From the NCBI GenBank assembly GCA_022036555.1, contig CM039128.1, positions 5,821,926 to 5,885,925 of the forward strand: a stretch of DNA of 64,000 bases, written 5' to 3'. Shown in pieces: positions 12,429 through 24,705 of this stretch (positions within the stretch are counted from its first letter, which is position 1; each line of letters starts with the position of its first letter). The notes under the pieces were generated by a model, which did no database searches, was not told the DNA's origin, and was given only the letters and a program-made list of their open reading frames with translations. The DNA comes from Microstegium vimineum. Lineage: Eukaryota > Streptophyta > Magnoliopsida > Poales > Poaceae. A program made the translations under genes and the position numbers.

Positions 12429-13598
12429 TCTAATGGAGATTGGGATGATAGGTCTTGAATCTCCTATCTCCATTGGTGGGGTGTTATCCACCCATGCTCT
12501 TGATGGCATGGTGAAGAAGTGTCCTGCTTAAATAAACAAGGCAGAGATCAAGTGCATGGCTCTGTTGGTGGGAAAACACCAATAGAACCAAAGTTTTATT
12601 CATTCTTCTCTAGCCTTTAATTTTGAAGAATGATGGCCCTGTAACACCTTATGGAAGCTTCCTTTGATCGGCTGATTGAGCATTAATAGCTTGTCTCCTT
12701 TGTTCCACTCCTCATCCTCAATCCTCTGATCTTGTTGGTCTTTTCATTATCTTGTTTTGAAGTTTGTTCACCTCCTCTTCCATGGATTGAGTGGTATAAG
12801 GTTATCCTTGTCTTCTCCTTGCTCCATGGAATTCATCTATTGATGAATTAGTTGTGTCTCTCTTGTGAAAGTTATTGAAGTTCATGTGTATCTCTTCATC
12901 TCCAATGTGAGTTTCTCTCAGGACTTCCCAATTTGATATTGAAAGTTTTCCTACAGGGGTTAGTCCAACAAAATATCTGATATCTACTACAACATACTAT
13001 CAGTTCAAAAATCAACCTAGACACCACGTCTAATTTGATTTAGGAAGACATTTTAACCTAAGCACCACGCTTAATTTAAAAGCCTTTCGAAGTAATATCC
13101 AAATACCTTTGATTTAAACTAAGAACCATGTATAATTTAAAAGATATATGAAAATTCTTCAAAACCTAAACATATAATATAGCAAACAAAGGTAGCATGA
13201 AAGTATTATGCAAATTTACTCATGTGAAGATGAAAGAGTAGGATGATTTTTTAGTAGTTGAGCATTCCTTAAAGGTAGGTACAAATAAGATGATGTAGCA
13301 ACATGGCAAAAGATGTTTGTATGATGGGTTATGCCCCAAGCTTGAATTTTGCAAAAATCAAGATTGGATGAATGTAATTCAATGTCGCATGATGATTGGT
13401 TGGACATACCTTATGCTTGTTATTCCTTCATTTTTTCTGTTCTATACCTGGAAAGGTTAGTGACAAAAATACCCGAGGGAATATAATCATTTATTTCTAT
13501 GCTCGTTTCACAAGGTAGGCAACAAAAAGGCTGAATACTCATGTTAAGCTCTCAAAGATGCTTGTTTTAGGACACTAAGCTTGTCCTAGGGAAACCTT
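12429..13598 (-). other. Internal region of element C between B insertion and gag-tail ORF
   Basis: The first ~60 bp continue the protease lead-in found at 2870-3213. The rest has only short interrupted readings; a minus-strand stretch near 12790-12730 encodes a Glu/Lys-rich segment (MEEEVNKLQNKIMKRPTRSED) that may be gag linker. No intact gene. Confidence 0.45.
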
Positions 13599-14096
13599 TC
13601 AAGAAGTGCTTTTTAGAAAAATAGTTTCCCTTTCATTACCTATCTCAAGATTTACATAACGAGATCTGCAATATTTATAATAGACATATGCATCGACAAC
13701 CACCCTTTTAAAGTTTTTGTAAATAGAGAGAGTGAGGGTGTTGAAGATGTCATAAATGGTAATGATAAAGAGACCAATGGGTATGGGAGATGTCTCATAT
13801 GAGCATGGATTTAAAGAGATAGTTATGAAATAGATTCCATGCTCATTGATATCATCTTCCTCTCCAATCTCTATGGTTGATTCTTCATGTAAGTTCAAAA
13901 TTCCACTTGGATTGGTAACTCTCAAATTGGTCTTGTTTGGGGCCTCCTCTATACTTGGATAATTCATATTTTCAAATGAAGTTAAAACTAAACCAAGACT
14001 AGAGAAAGATTTCTCCCAAACCATGGCTATACAAGAAGGGCGAAGCTCATAGCCATTTATAAGAATAAGGCGTGAAGATGGTGGAGTCTCCAACAA
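13599..14096 (-). pseudogene. Truncated gag-linked ORF of element C
   Basis: 165 codons. The C-terminal half (EDDINEHGIY..., then VVVDAYVYYKYCRSR) matches the tail of the element B ORF (END-VNEHGSY..., VVVDVFVYHKFCKSR). In B this tail lies about 2 kb from the primer site; here it starts only about 240 bp from it. So the capsid part of gag and the protease-like core have been deleted upstream. Function of the tail domain is unknown. Confidence 0.6.
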
Positions 14097-14335
14097 GTCG
14101 CCCTTTGGAGTAGAATATTTATATATGTGGTAAGAAGAAAATGGTAAGGTGAGAAAGATGGTAAAAGTAAAAAGGAAAAAGATAAAGTTTTATCGGATAT
14201 GTCTGGCATGGAATTTAGATTTTCCATAAGGATAGAAAAGGTAAGAAATAAAGAGATTGAAAAAGATAAGAAAAGATAAAAGTATAGGTACAAGATAATA
14301 GCAAGATTCAAGGTTATCTCAGCAAACCGTCTTTC

Positions 14336-14353
14336 TCCCTGGCAACGGCGCCA
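14336..14353 (-). other. Primer binding site of element C (tRNA-Asp type)
   Basis: On the minus strand this reads TGGCGCCGTTGCCAGGGA, complementary to the tRNA-Asp 3' end with one mismatch. It lies 8 nt from the LTR, the same spacing as in A and B. Confidence 0.85.
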
Positions 14354-14361
14354 GAAATGCT

Positions 14362-15610
14362 TGTTGATATTTGTTAACGCAAATAGAAAAATCACTAGGA
14401 AGTAATCCACAAGCGCACGGATACCGGTGAGCACTTCACCCAGGAGATTATCCAGAGTATCGTAATTTATTTTTCCACAGGGAGAAAGGGTGCATCTGAC
14501 TAACCAAATCTATGCTATTAACCTTTAGGCTACAAACAAGGTGATTTTGATATGAGCGATTAGAGAAGACCGCAACAACACTCTCGTTCTAGTCTATGCA
14601 AGATATGTGTTATTATTCTATTGGGGAGAACCGTCCTGATAAGAGACACGCCAGAGGATGCTTAGCACGTGGCCTATAAACCCTACCAATCCTTCTAACG
14701 GGATTGTGGGTTCCAAAGGTATCTACGGAATTGTCACGTTACGAGCTACTACCACAGATCCAACTAGAAAAGGGATATCTATGAGCATCTTAGCCCAAAC
14801 ACCACGTTTACGCTAAAGACGATTACCCTACTCTCAATGCAAAGAGACTAAAGTAAACTCAGAAACCAAAGAATAATAAAACAGAGAACTTACTAGAATT
14901 AGAAGTTGAAATACCGAAGAAATCCTAGGAGCAAGCCTCGGGTTAGGAGACTTGATCCCGTCGATACAAACTAGAGAAGAGACACCGACAGGCTGGGCTT
15001 CCTCCAATCCACACCTCCACTCTAACTCTCTCAATCTAGAAGAGTAAACTATAATCTCACATAGAAACTAAGGATAGTTTCTCTTGAATGCTAAGCCCTA
15101 GAGAATAGATCCATAAGGGATCCTCTCTGGAAAATTTGTAAATGAATAATGGATTGCCTTTAGCCAGGGGCAGGGGTCCTCCTTATATAGCCCCCTCAAA
15201 TGAACGTCAGCCGTCGGATCAAACCGACCTTAATGGAGGGGTTAGATTGAACCTCAAAGGCGGTGGAACCCTAATCCGCGAGGCGGAGCCTGATTGGCTG
15301 TAGCACTAGGGCAGTCGCCCCAGGGGGTAGGGCGGGCGCCCTGCCCCTGGGTCCGCTTGCCCTCTCGTTCCTTCTCGCGCCTTCTTGACCCTTCTGGATC
15401 GATCTTTTTCCTATGAATGATAATTATCTCTATGTAAACCTTACATGTGGGCCTTTCCTCCATATTTCCTGATAACCCCCTGCAGAAACAGACACTCACC
15501 AAAACTCGTGGAATTCTATTAGTATAAACCCTATGTCTATGTGGTGTGTTGCAAATATATCCTTTCTAATGTTTAGTTGACGGTTAAAATTGATACTTAA
15601 GGACCATCAA
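14362..15610 (-). repeat. Element C 5' LTR (right end approximate)
   Basis: Starts TGTTGATATTTG next to the primer site. A minus-strand TATA box lies at 15182-15190. The outer end is not certain: a degenerate ATCAAAA near 15608 would pair with the TGTTGAT start. The partner LTR is outside the window, so the end cannot be confirmed. Confidence 0.65.
15182..15190 (-). promoter_or_regulatory. TATA box of element C 5' LTR
   Basis: CTATATAAG on the minus strand, about 420 bp inside the presumed outer LTR end, and followed by GGACCCCTGCC-type leader sequence. Confidence 0.55.
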
Positions 15611-16260
15611 AAGCCACCAGGATGCGGATGCTCGCTAGAGTTTTTGACCGCCAGACTATTCGCCGCTGTCTTGACAGCCCAGAACAGAATGGTTTCCCAA
15701 CTATTTGGTTTCCATGATCTAGTAGCCAGCGGACTATCTCTGGTTCTCATGAAACCCTTCCACAAGCGCATTGCCTCCTATGCTTTGGCCTACCACTCAT
15801 ACAACATGAATGGTTCCAAAACAAACAATGTTAGTCTCCATCACGTAAAACCCTTTTTAATGTAAGCCAACACCAAGAGACAATGTCCCACAAGAAGATC
15901 ATTTCAACTTCAGCACCAGTTAACTTTTAACATTTTTTTCACAAATGCTTAAACTTTTCCGCCAATCACCACTAAACGTATCTCAATGTTAAAGCTCACA
16001 AGTGGCACTAGATAATGGTAATACAAAGCACATTTGCCCTTCTTAATATTATGGACATCTATTCTAAACTCAACTATTTCAATCTTCTATACATACCTCA
16101 TAGCTGATAAAATGAAACACCAATGTTTCATACATTTGCCCTATGCGAATATAAAATCCACAATTTTGATGCTCGCAAGGAATATGTCTGACATATTCAC
16201 CAAGCCACTTGATATGATCAATATAACTTTGTCTCTATCTTCATAAATGATATAGATCAC
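15611..16260 (+). pseudogene. Heavily decayed Copia pol remnant (RNase H end)
   Basis: In 16034-16246 the reading ...ANIKSTILMLARNMSDIFTKPLDM resembles the C-terminal end of Copia RNase H, where (L/S)DIFTKPL is a hallmark. The sequence before it has no other clear motif. The fragment is short and broken, so only the DIFTKPL match supports it. It lies between the C LTR and AT-rich DNA. Confidence 0.35.
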
Positions 16261-19200
16261 TCAAACCATCACATAGACTTTAAGTCAGTTAACCTTAGCC
16301 TCACTTGCTTCTTTATCGTTGTTTTGGTCCTTCGGTGCCAAGCCTCACTAGCTTGTCCTTTACCATCATAATGCACACGGTCCATCATAGCCAAGCCTTG
16401 TTTTGGTCTTCACTTGCTTGCTATGTTTGATTTGAGCATTCCAACAACATATCAATCAAATCAATGTCAATATCCATCTCATCTTGTGAATTAAACCAAC
16501 TTTCTATCACACACTAAAAAATGGAAGGTTAGTCCACAAATGGTACCATTAATGACCAAAAAACCAAATAGGGACCTAGATCTTTCACCTGGTAGGATAA
16601 GACCCCCCATATGTGAGGATCATAGAAGATTGAGGAAATAATCCAACTTCCTATTGTTGTTGATTGTTTGATCGTATGACCAAGGATGGCCACTAGGCTT
16701 GCTTGCTGATCTAGGGCAATCCACTGATGTTCTTGCCCCAATAGTGTCCCTCCTAGGCGAGAACTTTGATGGCTCCTTTGCTAGTTTCCCTAAGACTAGA
16801 CATTCTTCATAGCATAAGTGCGATAGATATCCTTTTGTTGGTTTGCTTGTAAACCTCTTCACCATAAAATTTTGCTAATTTTATTTTGACTCTCTCATAT
16901 CTTCCCAGATTGACTTTGATTCCTGTTCTAGGGTTTGGCCTCTAATGTTTGCTGCTCCACTGTTCATCTCCTCCGTGCATCCCCACAAGGATGGGACCGA
17001 TTAGCAGTTCCTATCTTGCAGATAAGTAATTGCTATTTGTTAGCTCATGCCCTGCTATCTTCTTCTAGCTTCGACTAAGAATTTAGTTACCATCCATTGC
17101 TCTCTCATACCTTGTCGTTGTAATTCTTGATAGGATGTCATGGGCGCTAAAAATACAATTGGATAACAGGGTAAATATTATCTCACATTTATTTGCAGCT
17201 TTGTTATGAAACATATATTCACAGAATATTTAGCCTCGGTCGTGTTACATATTCATCCTACAAATTTCTTTTGCAGCCCACCTCGATTTTTTTTAATCCA
17301 ATTTAACTGCTTCGATGGTGTACGATCACTAAACAGAGGTATAAATATTTAGTTTCAATTGATCTCAACCTCACAAAGAGTGATTTCAGTGAGTTACTAG
17401 ATGGTTGAGTGCACTTGGTAGCAATTTATGTCCATCATTCCGCATAACTGTGATGGTCGCCCATTTTCCTTTTTCCTTTTTTTTCTTCTCAAATTTCTTG
17501 TGATTCCATTACGTTTTGTATGGCTACATTCAGTTAATCCCTTTGGCATGTCTTTGTTTACATGAAAACATACGCCTACATACCATTAGCCATTGTTTTT
17601 AGATCTTGTGATATACATTTATGGATTACCCATGAATGAATTTTGTCCCTTCAAATTTCTTCATGAGATAAGTTTTGGCAGGCTAATTTCTATTTGTACA
17701 GATGAATTGACATCATTTAGGATATTGATGTTTGTGAGATTCTAATCATTTTTTTGACGTGCAAATATTCTTGTGCATAATATTATGTGGCTTCACTATG
17801 GATGATCTGTACAAATTATGACTACCTTTATCAGAATGTCTCTTCTGCCTGCAGTCATGTTTTGAACCTATTCGGAACTATCAGATCTCAGATGTTTATA
17901 TATGTCCTAAACAACAGCTACAAATTAACTCTCTTCCCATACTAAGAATTTGTAAGCATTTCTCTTAGCTTTAGCAATATACTATTTACTGCAGTTTACT
18001 TATACTGATAAATGTGGGTTAGATATTCTACTTCTATGGTTACCAGCCTTACTAAAATTAGTGATTTCTTCTGTAGGCATTCTCTTTGTCGATTCTTCTA
18101 AAGTAATCATGTCCCTATTCACATGGTAGCAGTATGTTAAAAGATAATGGTATGCTCTCTAGCTACAAGTTAGAATCTTGCTTCAGTTTATATCTATATG
18201 AAATATCTGAGTTCAGCTTTGGGATTTGATTATATATTTTCTGTTTTTAATTTCAGTTTGCTTTTTTAGTGTATATAAGTATCAAAGAACATAACAAGTT
18301 GTTTGTCAACATCAGTACTGGTCTACCGTAGATAAACTTCTTTTCAGATTCCTTTCTATTCTTGCATAGGAATATATATGACCAGGATGCAATCAGATCA
18401 TGGCCATAATGACATGATAGTCATGTGACAATGCTTCGTCTGAATTTTATCTTCTTTTGCTAATTGGTTAGGCATGAATAAAAGTTTTGACCCTGCTTTT
18501 TTTTGTTTTTGTCATGATTACCTGCAACCTCTTTGTAGCATGATTATGTAGTCACTGCTAGGACTACATTGCTCTAACCAAATTGTCCTTGATGACAACC
18601 AGCACCAGAGTTGCTATATGGGAGGATGGCATTGTTGCACCATTATTATGCCGGCATGAGTGGTATTGTACATGGTACATGATTCTTGTGTTGATGCTAA
18701 GGATATAAAAATGTATGATTCATTGAGCCTCATGGTTCCTTGTGATTCCACTGTGTGGCCACCATGCTACCTCTTCCCGAGTTACATTTTTTTCCTTTTT
18801 TGAATACATAGTGCCCAAAAGATTCAAATTTACACATGAATTTATTGACCTTTCTCTTCCATTGATTGCTATTCCAGGTGTCAAAAAAATTCAGTTTAAA
18901 AATTAAGGTATAAAGTTAGGTCAGGCGTAATGTGCTTACTTCATTAGAAAACTGATTAAGTCACTCTATTTTTCAGACATTCCTCTTCAACTATGCAGGC
19001 CAACTACAAATATTCTATATCCTGTACATGGCATGGAACCAAGTTACCTTTGCCAGCCCTAATAAATATATAAAATTTTTATATGACTTGATGGATTTAA
19101 TTTACATGGCTAATGCATTCAGTATTCATCTGGTTCCCCTTTAAAGTATCATGTGAACATACAGTTAGATTTAATCAGGTAACATATTACAGTATTGCAT

Positions 19201-19880
19201 CAGTATTTCTTTCCTGAAATCTTCTTCGTAGTATAAACCATTTTGTTGATTTGATTTGGTTGATTTGTTGGCCAGGGTGCTTTCACAGGTTCTCTCCTTT
19301 TTTTTACTACAAACATGTACATCACTCCATAAACATGCCCAAGTCAATTGGACTCTCCTAGGACCTGACTCATGATATTCATCTTATTCTTGCACAAAAC
19401 AAGCAGTTAGGTCCTAATTTTCCATTGTTTTTTGTTGTCTCTAAGTGTCCTAATTTTAGATGTTACTAACTTCTATACATTTAGCCTCTTGTGTCATGTA
19501 ACCCTCAAATAGAACTTATGTCATATAAATACATAATGAAATGGTTTGAAGTTTTCCCTCGAAAGATCAACTTCCTTTGTGTCATGTACACATGTTTGTT
19601 CAGTTACTCCTTTATGGGTTTTATTTAGACTAACATGTTCATCCATGCTTTATTTTGTCTTTACGCAATGAACTAATTTAGCTAAAATCTTTTTTCATAT
19701 GTATAACTCTTTGAAAATAAATCTACCAGTTGGAGTCTCCATTTCATCCACACCATGCCTTTTATGTATTTATGTTCCCAAGGTTAGAAATACTCATTGT
19801 TCAAATAATGGCAAATGACCAAACTGATCAAGATTAGTTACTCTGGCTTCAAACACAATTTGTCAAGTCCACTACCGTTT
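16261..19880. other. AT-rich non-coding DNA, no gene recognised
   Basis: About 3.6 kb without a convincing ORF. It looks like intron or UTR-type DNA: long T-rich tracts and many stops in all frames. The short ORFs at 16529-16865 (minus) have no recognised domain. Most of it may be Helitron body, since a Helitron-like 3' end follows at 19901-19929, but no matching 5' TC end could be fixed by eye. Confidence 0.4.
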
Positions 19881-19900
19881 GTCGATGCACGGCAAGATCC

Positions 19901-19929
19901 GGCGCAGCATAGCGCGCCCGTCGTGCTAG
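19901..19929 (+). mobile_element. Helitron-like 3' terminus
   Basis: A GC-rich hairpin (GGCGC 19901-19905 pairing with GCGCC 19914-19918) lies 11 nt from a terminal CTAG (19926-19929), and the next base is T. This matches the rule for Helitron 3' ends: short hairpin, 10-12 nt, CTRR, inserted between A and T. The 5' end is not identified, so the extent of the element is unknown. Confidence 0.5.
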
Positions 19930-20087
19930 TATCTTGGAGTACTCATATCTAGGTCGTCTCAATCAAGATTTTAAATCTCTAGATGGAGATAGCTACTAGC
20001 CAACAAGCACACTAGGATAGGTCAATAATTTAACTGCTATTTGATCTTTATCACTAATAGGAACAATTAGCCAATGAAACCCACTAA
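19930..20087. other. Host DNA flanking element A on the left
   Basis: 158 bp with no ORF or repeat recognised. It continues at 57851 once element A is removed. Confidence 0.5.
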
Positions 20088-20092
20088 ATGGG
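20088..20092. repeat. Target-site duplication of element A, left copy (ATGGG)
   Basis: ATGGG directly precedes TGTTGGTATTTC at 20093 and recurs at 57846-57850 directly after ...GTGCCAACA. Confidence 0.92.
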
Positions 20093-21308
20093 TGTTGGTA
20101 TTTCTTATGACTATTGGATACATCCGCAAGCGTACAAATTATACCATTGTAGCACTTCACCTCGGAGTATTCCGGGGTATCGTATTTATATTCTCCCAAA
20201 GGAAAGCAGAGCTAGAAATGATAATAAAAGAGAGATCCTAGAGATCACCTCAATTTAGTACCAACTAGTGTAAGGGGGTAATCGATATAATGATAGGAAA
20301 GTGATGATGTAACAAACCGGTAAAGATAAGTAAGGGGGTGTTTAGTTCCCCATGGAATCCAAAATATTTTGGGTTTTGGCTCTTCATTTTGCAAAATGGA
20401 ACTAAACACCACCCAAAATATTTGGCAAAAAGTGATCCATTTCCCATTTTGGATTTTGGACTCAAGAGGTCAAAATAAGGGAATCTTTGCATTGGTTTGT
20501 GTGTCATCCTCACAATCCTCATCATTGGAAGGCAAATTTTGGTTGAAACTAAACACCCTACCAAAATATTTTGCATTTTGGATTTTGGAATCCAAAATAG
20601 TTGGGATTTGGGATTTTGGATTTTGGTTGGAACTAAACATGGCCTAAGAGATGACTAGTGAGTATAACTATGTGGGAGGACAACGAGAGAGTAAAGGACT
20701 CCTGTGATTCCAACTCTACCTTTGTGGATTTAACTATGACACTCAGCTAAGACAAACATCAATTGATTCCTCAATACAAGTATACTAGGCAAGGGATAGA
20801 TCAGTAGGAGGATAAAACTCCTACCGGACCGCGCCCTCTCCTTATGGGGGCCTTATCTTTTAAGAACTTGCCTATAAACACGTGATGGAATACAACGACT
20901 AGACAAGGCTGTCACCTCTTGCTAGCTACCACAAACAATCCGTGCAACAAGCGATAACCAAAGGTGAGATTAAGTATAAGCACCACGCTTACACCTATTC
21001 TTACTACTCTAATCGTGTATACGACAACTAGAGCACCCTATAACAGGAGATGATCGCATACAGGAAAGGCCACAAGGATCTCAATCTAGTTTATAACAAC
21101 TAATTGACAAGATAAACCACAACAATACTATAGCAAGTATAATATTGCACAAAGTAAAGACTGAGTAAAGTAAGGAAGGAATATTATATTAAATAAGTAA
21201 AGTCTTACAAAAGGGAAAGACACAAGAGCTTATACCAGACCTCCGAGAAGACAACTCCGGAAAGCCCGAGCAAAGCTCAACTCAACTCTAACTCCCACAC
21301 TAGAGAAC
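20093..21308 (-). repeat. Element A 3' LTR, primer-distal part (left of chromovirus)
   Basis: Starts TGTTGGTATTTC. It contains the MITE at 20334-20644, absent from the other LTR. It ends at the chromovirus TSD AGAAC (21304-21308) and resumes at 33017. Confidence 0.92.
20334..20644. mobile_element. Tourist-like MITE (PIF/Harbinger type)
   Basis: 311 bp. Terminal inverted repeats GGGGGTGTTTAGTTCC and, reverse-complemented, GGCCATGTTTAGTTCC. It is flanked by TAA (20331-20333 and 20645-20647), the TSD typical of PIF/Harbinger MITEs. The matching place in the other LTR (near 40760) has no insert, which proves insertion after the LTRs formed. Interior is rich in AAAATATTTTG/TTTTGGATTTTGG words and has no gene. 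Confidence 0.85.
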
Positions 21309-24090
21309 TGTCACACCCAATTTTAAGAATAAAATTGAATGCAAATAACTCATGTGTGCCCAGAGATCAATCACACACATAAGCCGACAAATCTTTAAAT
21401 AGTGCCATCACTCAGTGCTTATTACATAACGAATAATATTCTTAACCATAATAGCGGAAATAAAGATAACTCTCGCGACGAAGCTCCACTTCACAGGGAA
21501 CGCCGACTGGTTGACCACTAGCCTAGTACTCCTCACGGTAGTCTTTATAGCCATCTGATGAGGATGATAAAGCAAGAGTGAGCACTTAAAATACTCAGCA
21601 AGAGTAACACAGGTTTATGAAACTCAAAGGCTGACACTGTCTGTACGGCGGTTGCTTTTAACTTGGTCAAGTTTTACCAATATTTAGCTTTAGTTATGCA
21701 AAACCCAATTAATAACCACATGATAAGATTAATAATCAACATTAACAATTAAACAACATGATCATCTACACTGTGAGTTTTCCAGGCCGCTCGTGACCGT
21801 GAGCACGACTATCATGATAGATTTACACTCTGCAGAGGTTACGCACTTTACCCACAAGCTGTGTTGCCCATATGCCCGGGTTTGCAACTCCCAAAACACT
21901 GCCAAGGTGAGTGGGCAGGGTACACTATGAAGTCTTTCAAAAAGTCTTTCTAGCAAGTAGTAGACCCTACGGACCCAATGCAAAGGGGTATATGGGACAC
22001 CCCGATGGTACCACCCACAGCGGTCCCCACACAAGCTATACCCCATAACCAGCTCGGCAAAGGTGCCTTTCACGAACCACAATCATTCTAGTCCAACTTC
22101 CATAATTGACTAAAACCAGAGTCATGTTAGCACTTGTGGTTGCGTTATTATCCCAGCTTTTTCCCTACAATGGTGTCCTATTCCATGTTGCTATAAAAGC
22201 CAATTTTATCTCATTGTTGCATATATCATTAGTCAAGATTCTTCTCATAATTCATAAAGCATAGCAGATCTACCCATATGCAATAGTATCCCAAGGTGAC
22301 AAGGTACAAGGTAACAAGCTATGGTAAAGATCTAAATAGGAAACAATTGAGACACATGCAATCATGACTAGGTGAATTAAGGTGAATAGGTAACAAGGAT
22401 GATCCCATGTTAAACTTGCCTTGATCACAAAACTCCTGGTGGTCCTGATTTGCTGCAAAGAACTCTGGAACACCGAAAATCTCACCGGCTGTACTCGATC
22501 AACATCACCATGCAATCATCCGAACAATCATACACGAAGCAATAAAGATATAATTAGAACATTACACCATAAACAATAAAGAGGTCTATACATTACTACG
22601 ATCACAAAGACGCGAAATTCACGCTAAACGGATCTAAAACGAATAAACTATAGATTAAACAAGATTTATTATACAAGATTAAAGGATTAACAGAATTAAT
22701 CAAATCTTGATTTTCAAAAGTAATTAACATAGATTAAATCTATACTACTGGATAGAGCATAAAATTACGGATCTAACGCAACTTGAACGGATCGATTCGG
22801 ATCTAAAACGAGCAAGTTACGGTTATTTGAAAACAGTGGCGAATCTATAAATAGATTGAACTTATTTCGAATTAAAATAAATCAAAAGAATTCGGGATTA
22901 AAGGAGCAGGCTCTAGATGGCGGGTTTATTTAAGAAAATCTCAGGGTCTCTTTAGGATAAAAGCCAGGTGAAGGGGTATCTTGGATCTGAGGCCGTTTGA
23001 TCTGAGATGGGTATTTCAGATTAGAATAGAGGGATTAGAGAGGGGAACGTTGGCTGGGCACAGGAGCCTCACGGCTGTTTTCATGGCGGCGCCATGGCCA
23101 GCAAGCCGGAGCTCGACGTGTGCAACGCGAACTCGAGCTAGGGTGCTCGGTTCTTCGAAGACAAGGTACCGGTGAAACGAGGAGATTGAGGCGAACTCAC
23201 CGGTGCTACTTGCGGAGTCCGGAGCGGAGCAAGGACGGATGACGACGGGATTCCGCGGCGGCATGCTTCCTGTACACGCCGGTGAACCCAAGTGAGCTAG
23301 CTGAGGCGAAAAACAGAGAATCAAAGGGGTCAGCGAGTTCGTCTAGTCGACCCGAAGCCTCACCGGAGCCCTTCGACGGCGACGAGGCGGTCCGGCGAGT
23401 TCGACGATGCGAACAGAGCGGCAGCAATGGCGAGTTTTGAAGCGGACGCTGCTGCGGCTCAAGTCGAAGGCGGAAGCTAGGGCTATTGGCTCGAGAGGAG
23501 GCAGCTCTATATATAGCGGGGTCCAGGGACAAGTTCGGCGCGGATACGACGCGCTCGTGGGAAAAACGCGGTGGTGGTTGCAGCTCTGCTCGTTCGGCAG
23601 AGTCCGAAGTGGAGAGGAGATGTTGGGGATGACAGGTGGGACCGTGCTGTCATCCACACAAGGGAGAAGGAGGAGGGAGGCCTCGCGCGGGCTGGGGAAG
23701 CTGTGGCCTGCTGGCGCGCTACTGGGCCGAGCAAGCCGACGGGCCAGAAGGAGGACTAGGTTGGGAGGGAGAGGGAGCAGGCCGGCTGAGCCAAACAGGC
23801 CAGAACCAGAGGAAGGGAGGAGAAAGGGGTTTTCTATTTTCTTGTTTTGTTCCTTTTTGTTTTCCAAAACATTTTCTAAATGGTTTTGAAATATCTTTTG
23901 AGATTTGCAAACAGCAAACAGTACAAAAGAAATGCAGTAGCATGCAATGCACAACATGTTGAACCCTAACATGTGGTATATGTTTTAGTTTTATTTATTT
24001 AATTCCATGCTCACAATAATAAAATCAAATTAAGGCAAATTAAATTTAAATTCAAACCTAATTTGCTAATTCAATTTTTAGGATGTTACA
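21309..24090 (-). repeat. Chromovirus 3' LTR
   Basis: 2782 bp. It is GC-rich at about 23000-23800 and contains a TATA box (23507-23516). ORFs seen here on either strand are LTR shadows and occur in both copies. Compared with the 5' LTR there are scattered substitutions and a few small indels, for example about 20 bp near 22583. Confidence 0.93.
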
Positions 24091-24108
24091 AATCTACCCC
24101 CCTTAAAA
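24091..24108 (-). other. Polypurine tract of the chromovirus
   Basis: On the minus strand: TTTTAAGGGGGGTAGATT, directly upstream of the 3' LTR. Confidence 0.85.
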
Positions 24109-24138
24109 GAATCTTGACCCGAGATTCCCAGATTTTAC

Positions 24139-24699
24139 TTACTTAAAGAGTTGAGGGTAGGCTTTTCTTAGATCTTCCTCTCTTTCCCAAGTGACCTCTT
24201 TCTCTGTATATCGATTCCACTGTACCTTGCACATCTTGATAACCTTACTTCTTGTAATTCTTTCAGCTGTTTCCAAAACCTTAACCGGATATTCCTCATA
24301 GGTCAAATCTTCCTTAACTATGAGTTTCTCCAATGGTATCTGTTCTTCGGGTACTCGCAAACACTTCTTAAGCTGAGATACGTGAAACACATCGTGAACT
24401 CTTGACAAACTTTCTGGTAACTCTAACCGATAAGCAACTTCTCCATGTCTCTCAAGAATCTTGAACGGACCAATATATCTGGGTGCTAACTTTCTTTTCA
24501 TATTGAACCGTTTCACACTTCTCATAGGTGACACTTTCAAGTAAACATAATCACCTACCTCAAAAGACAAATCTCTTCTTTGGTTATCAGCGTAACTCTT
24601 TTGTCGAGACCGTGCTATCTTCAGATTATCTCTGATTACTCGGACTTGTTCTTCTGCATCTCTCAGAACATCTGGTCCAAATACTTGAGTTTCTCCCAT
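24139..24699 (-). pseudogene. Integrase C-terminal region with chromodomain-like tail
   Basis: Continues the integrase frame after a TAG at 24706-24708 (where Trp is likely). The first ~110 residues, including a KVSPMRSVKRFN segment, LAPRYIGPFKILER and HDVFHVSQLKKC, are the GPF/Y-type integrase C-terminus that binds DNA. The last ~50 residues (EYPVKVLETAERITR...KVQWNRYTEKEVTWEREEDL) are chromodomain-like, the module chromoviruses use to target marked chromatin. It ends at a natural stop about 30 bp from the polypurine tract. Only the stop at its start breaks it. Confidence 0.85.
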
Positions 24700-24705
24700 T
24701 TGATT

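Larger units (their letters stand above)
1..15610 (-). mobile_element. Element C: Athila/Tat-like Gypsy LTR retrotransposon, host of element B, truncated at left edge
   Basis: Transcribed leftwards. A primer binding site complementary to tRNA-Asp lies at 14336-14353, next to an LTR starting TGTTGATATTTG at 14362. The internal region runs from 14335 down to 12424 and resumes at 3218 after the element B insertion. The flanks of B share the 5-bp duplication TAAGC (3214-3218 and 12424-12428). The protease domain of C is continuous across that junction when B is removed. The 3' LTR lies outside the window. No reverse transcriptase or integrase is visible. The right LTR end is approximate. Lineage is inferred from the primer site and the DLGAS-type protease. 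Confidence 0.75.

Noticed and set aside
20265..20647. Two ORFs of about 100 codons on opposite strands
   Set aside because: They lie within the MITE and follow its AAAATATTTTG/TTTTGGATTTTGG repeats; no protein signal.
23343..23972. Open frames in the GC-rich part of the chromovirus LTRs (also 32003-32893 and opposite strands)
   Set aside because: They lie in LTRs, occur on both strands over the same DNA, and show no domain; they arise from GC-rich composition.
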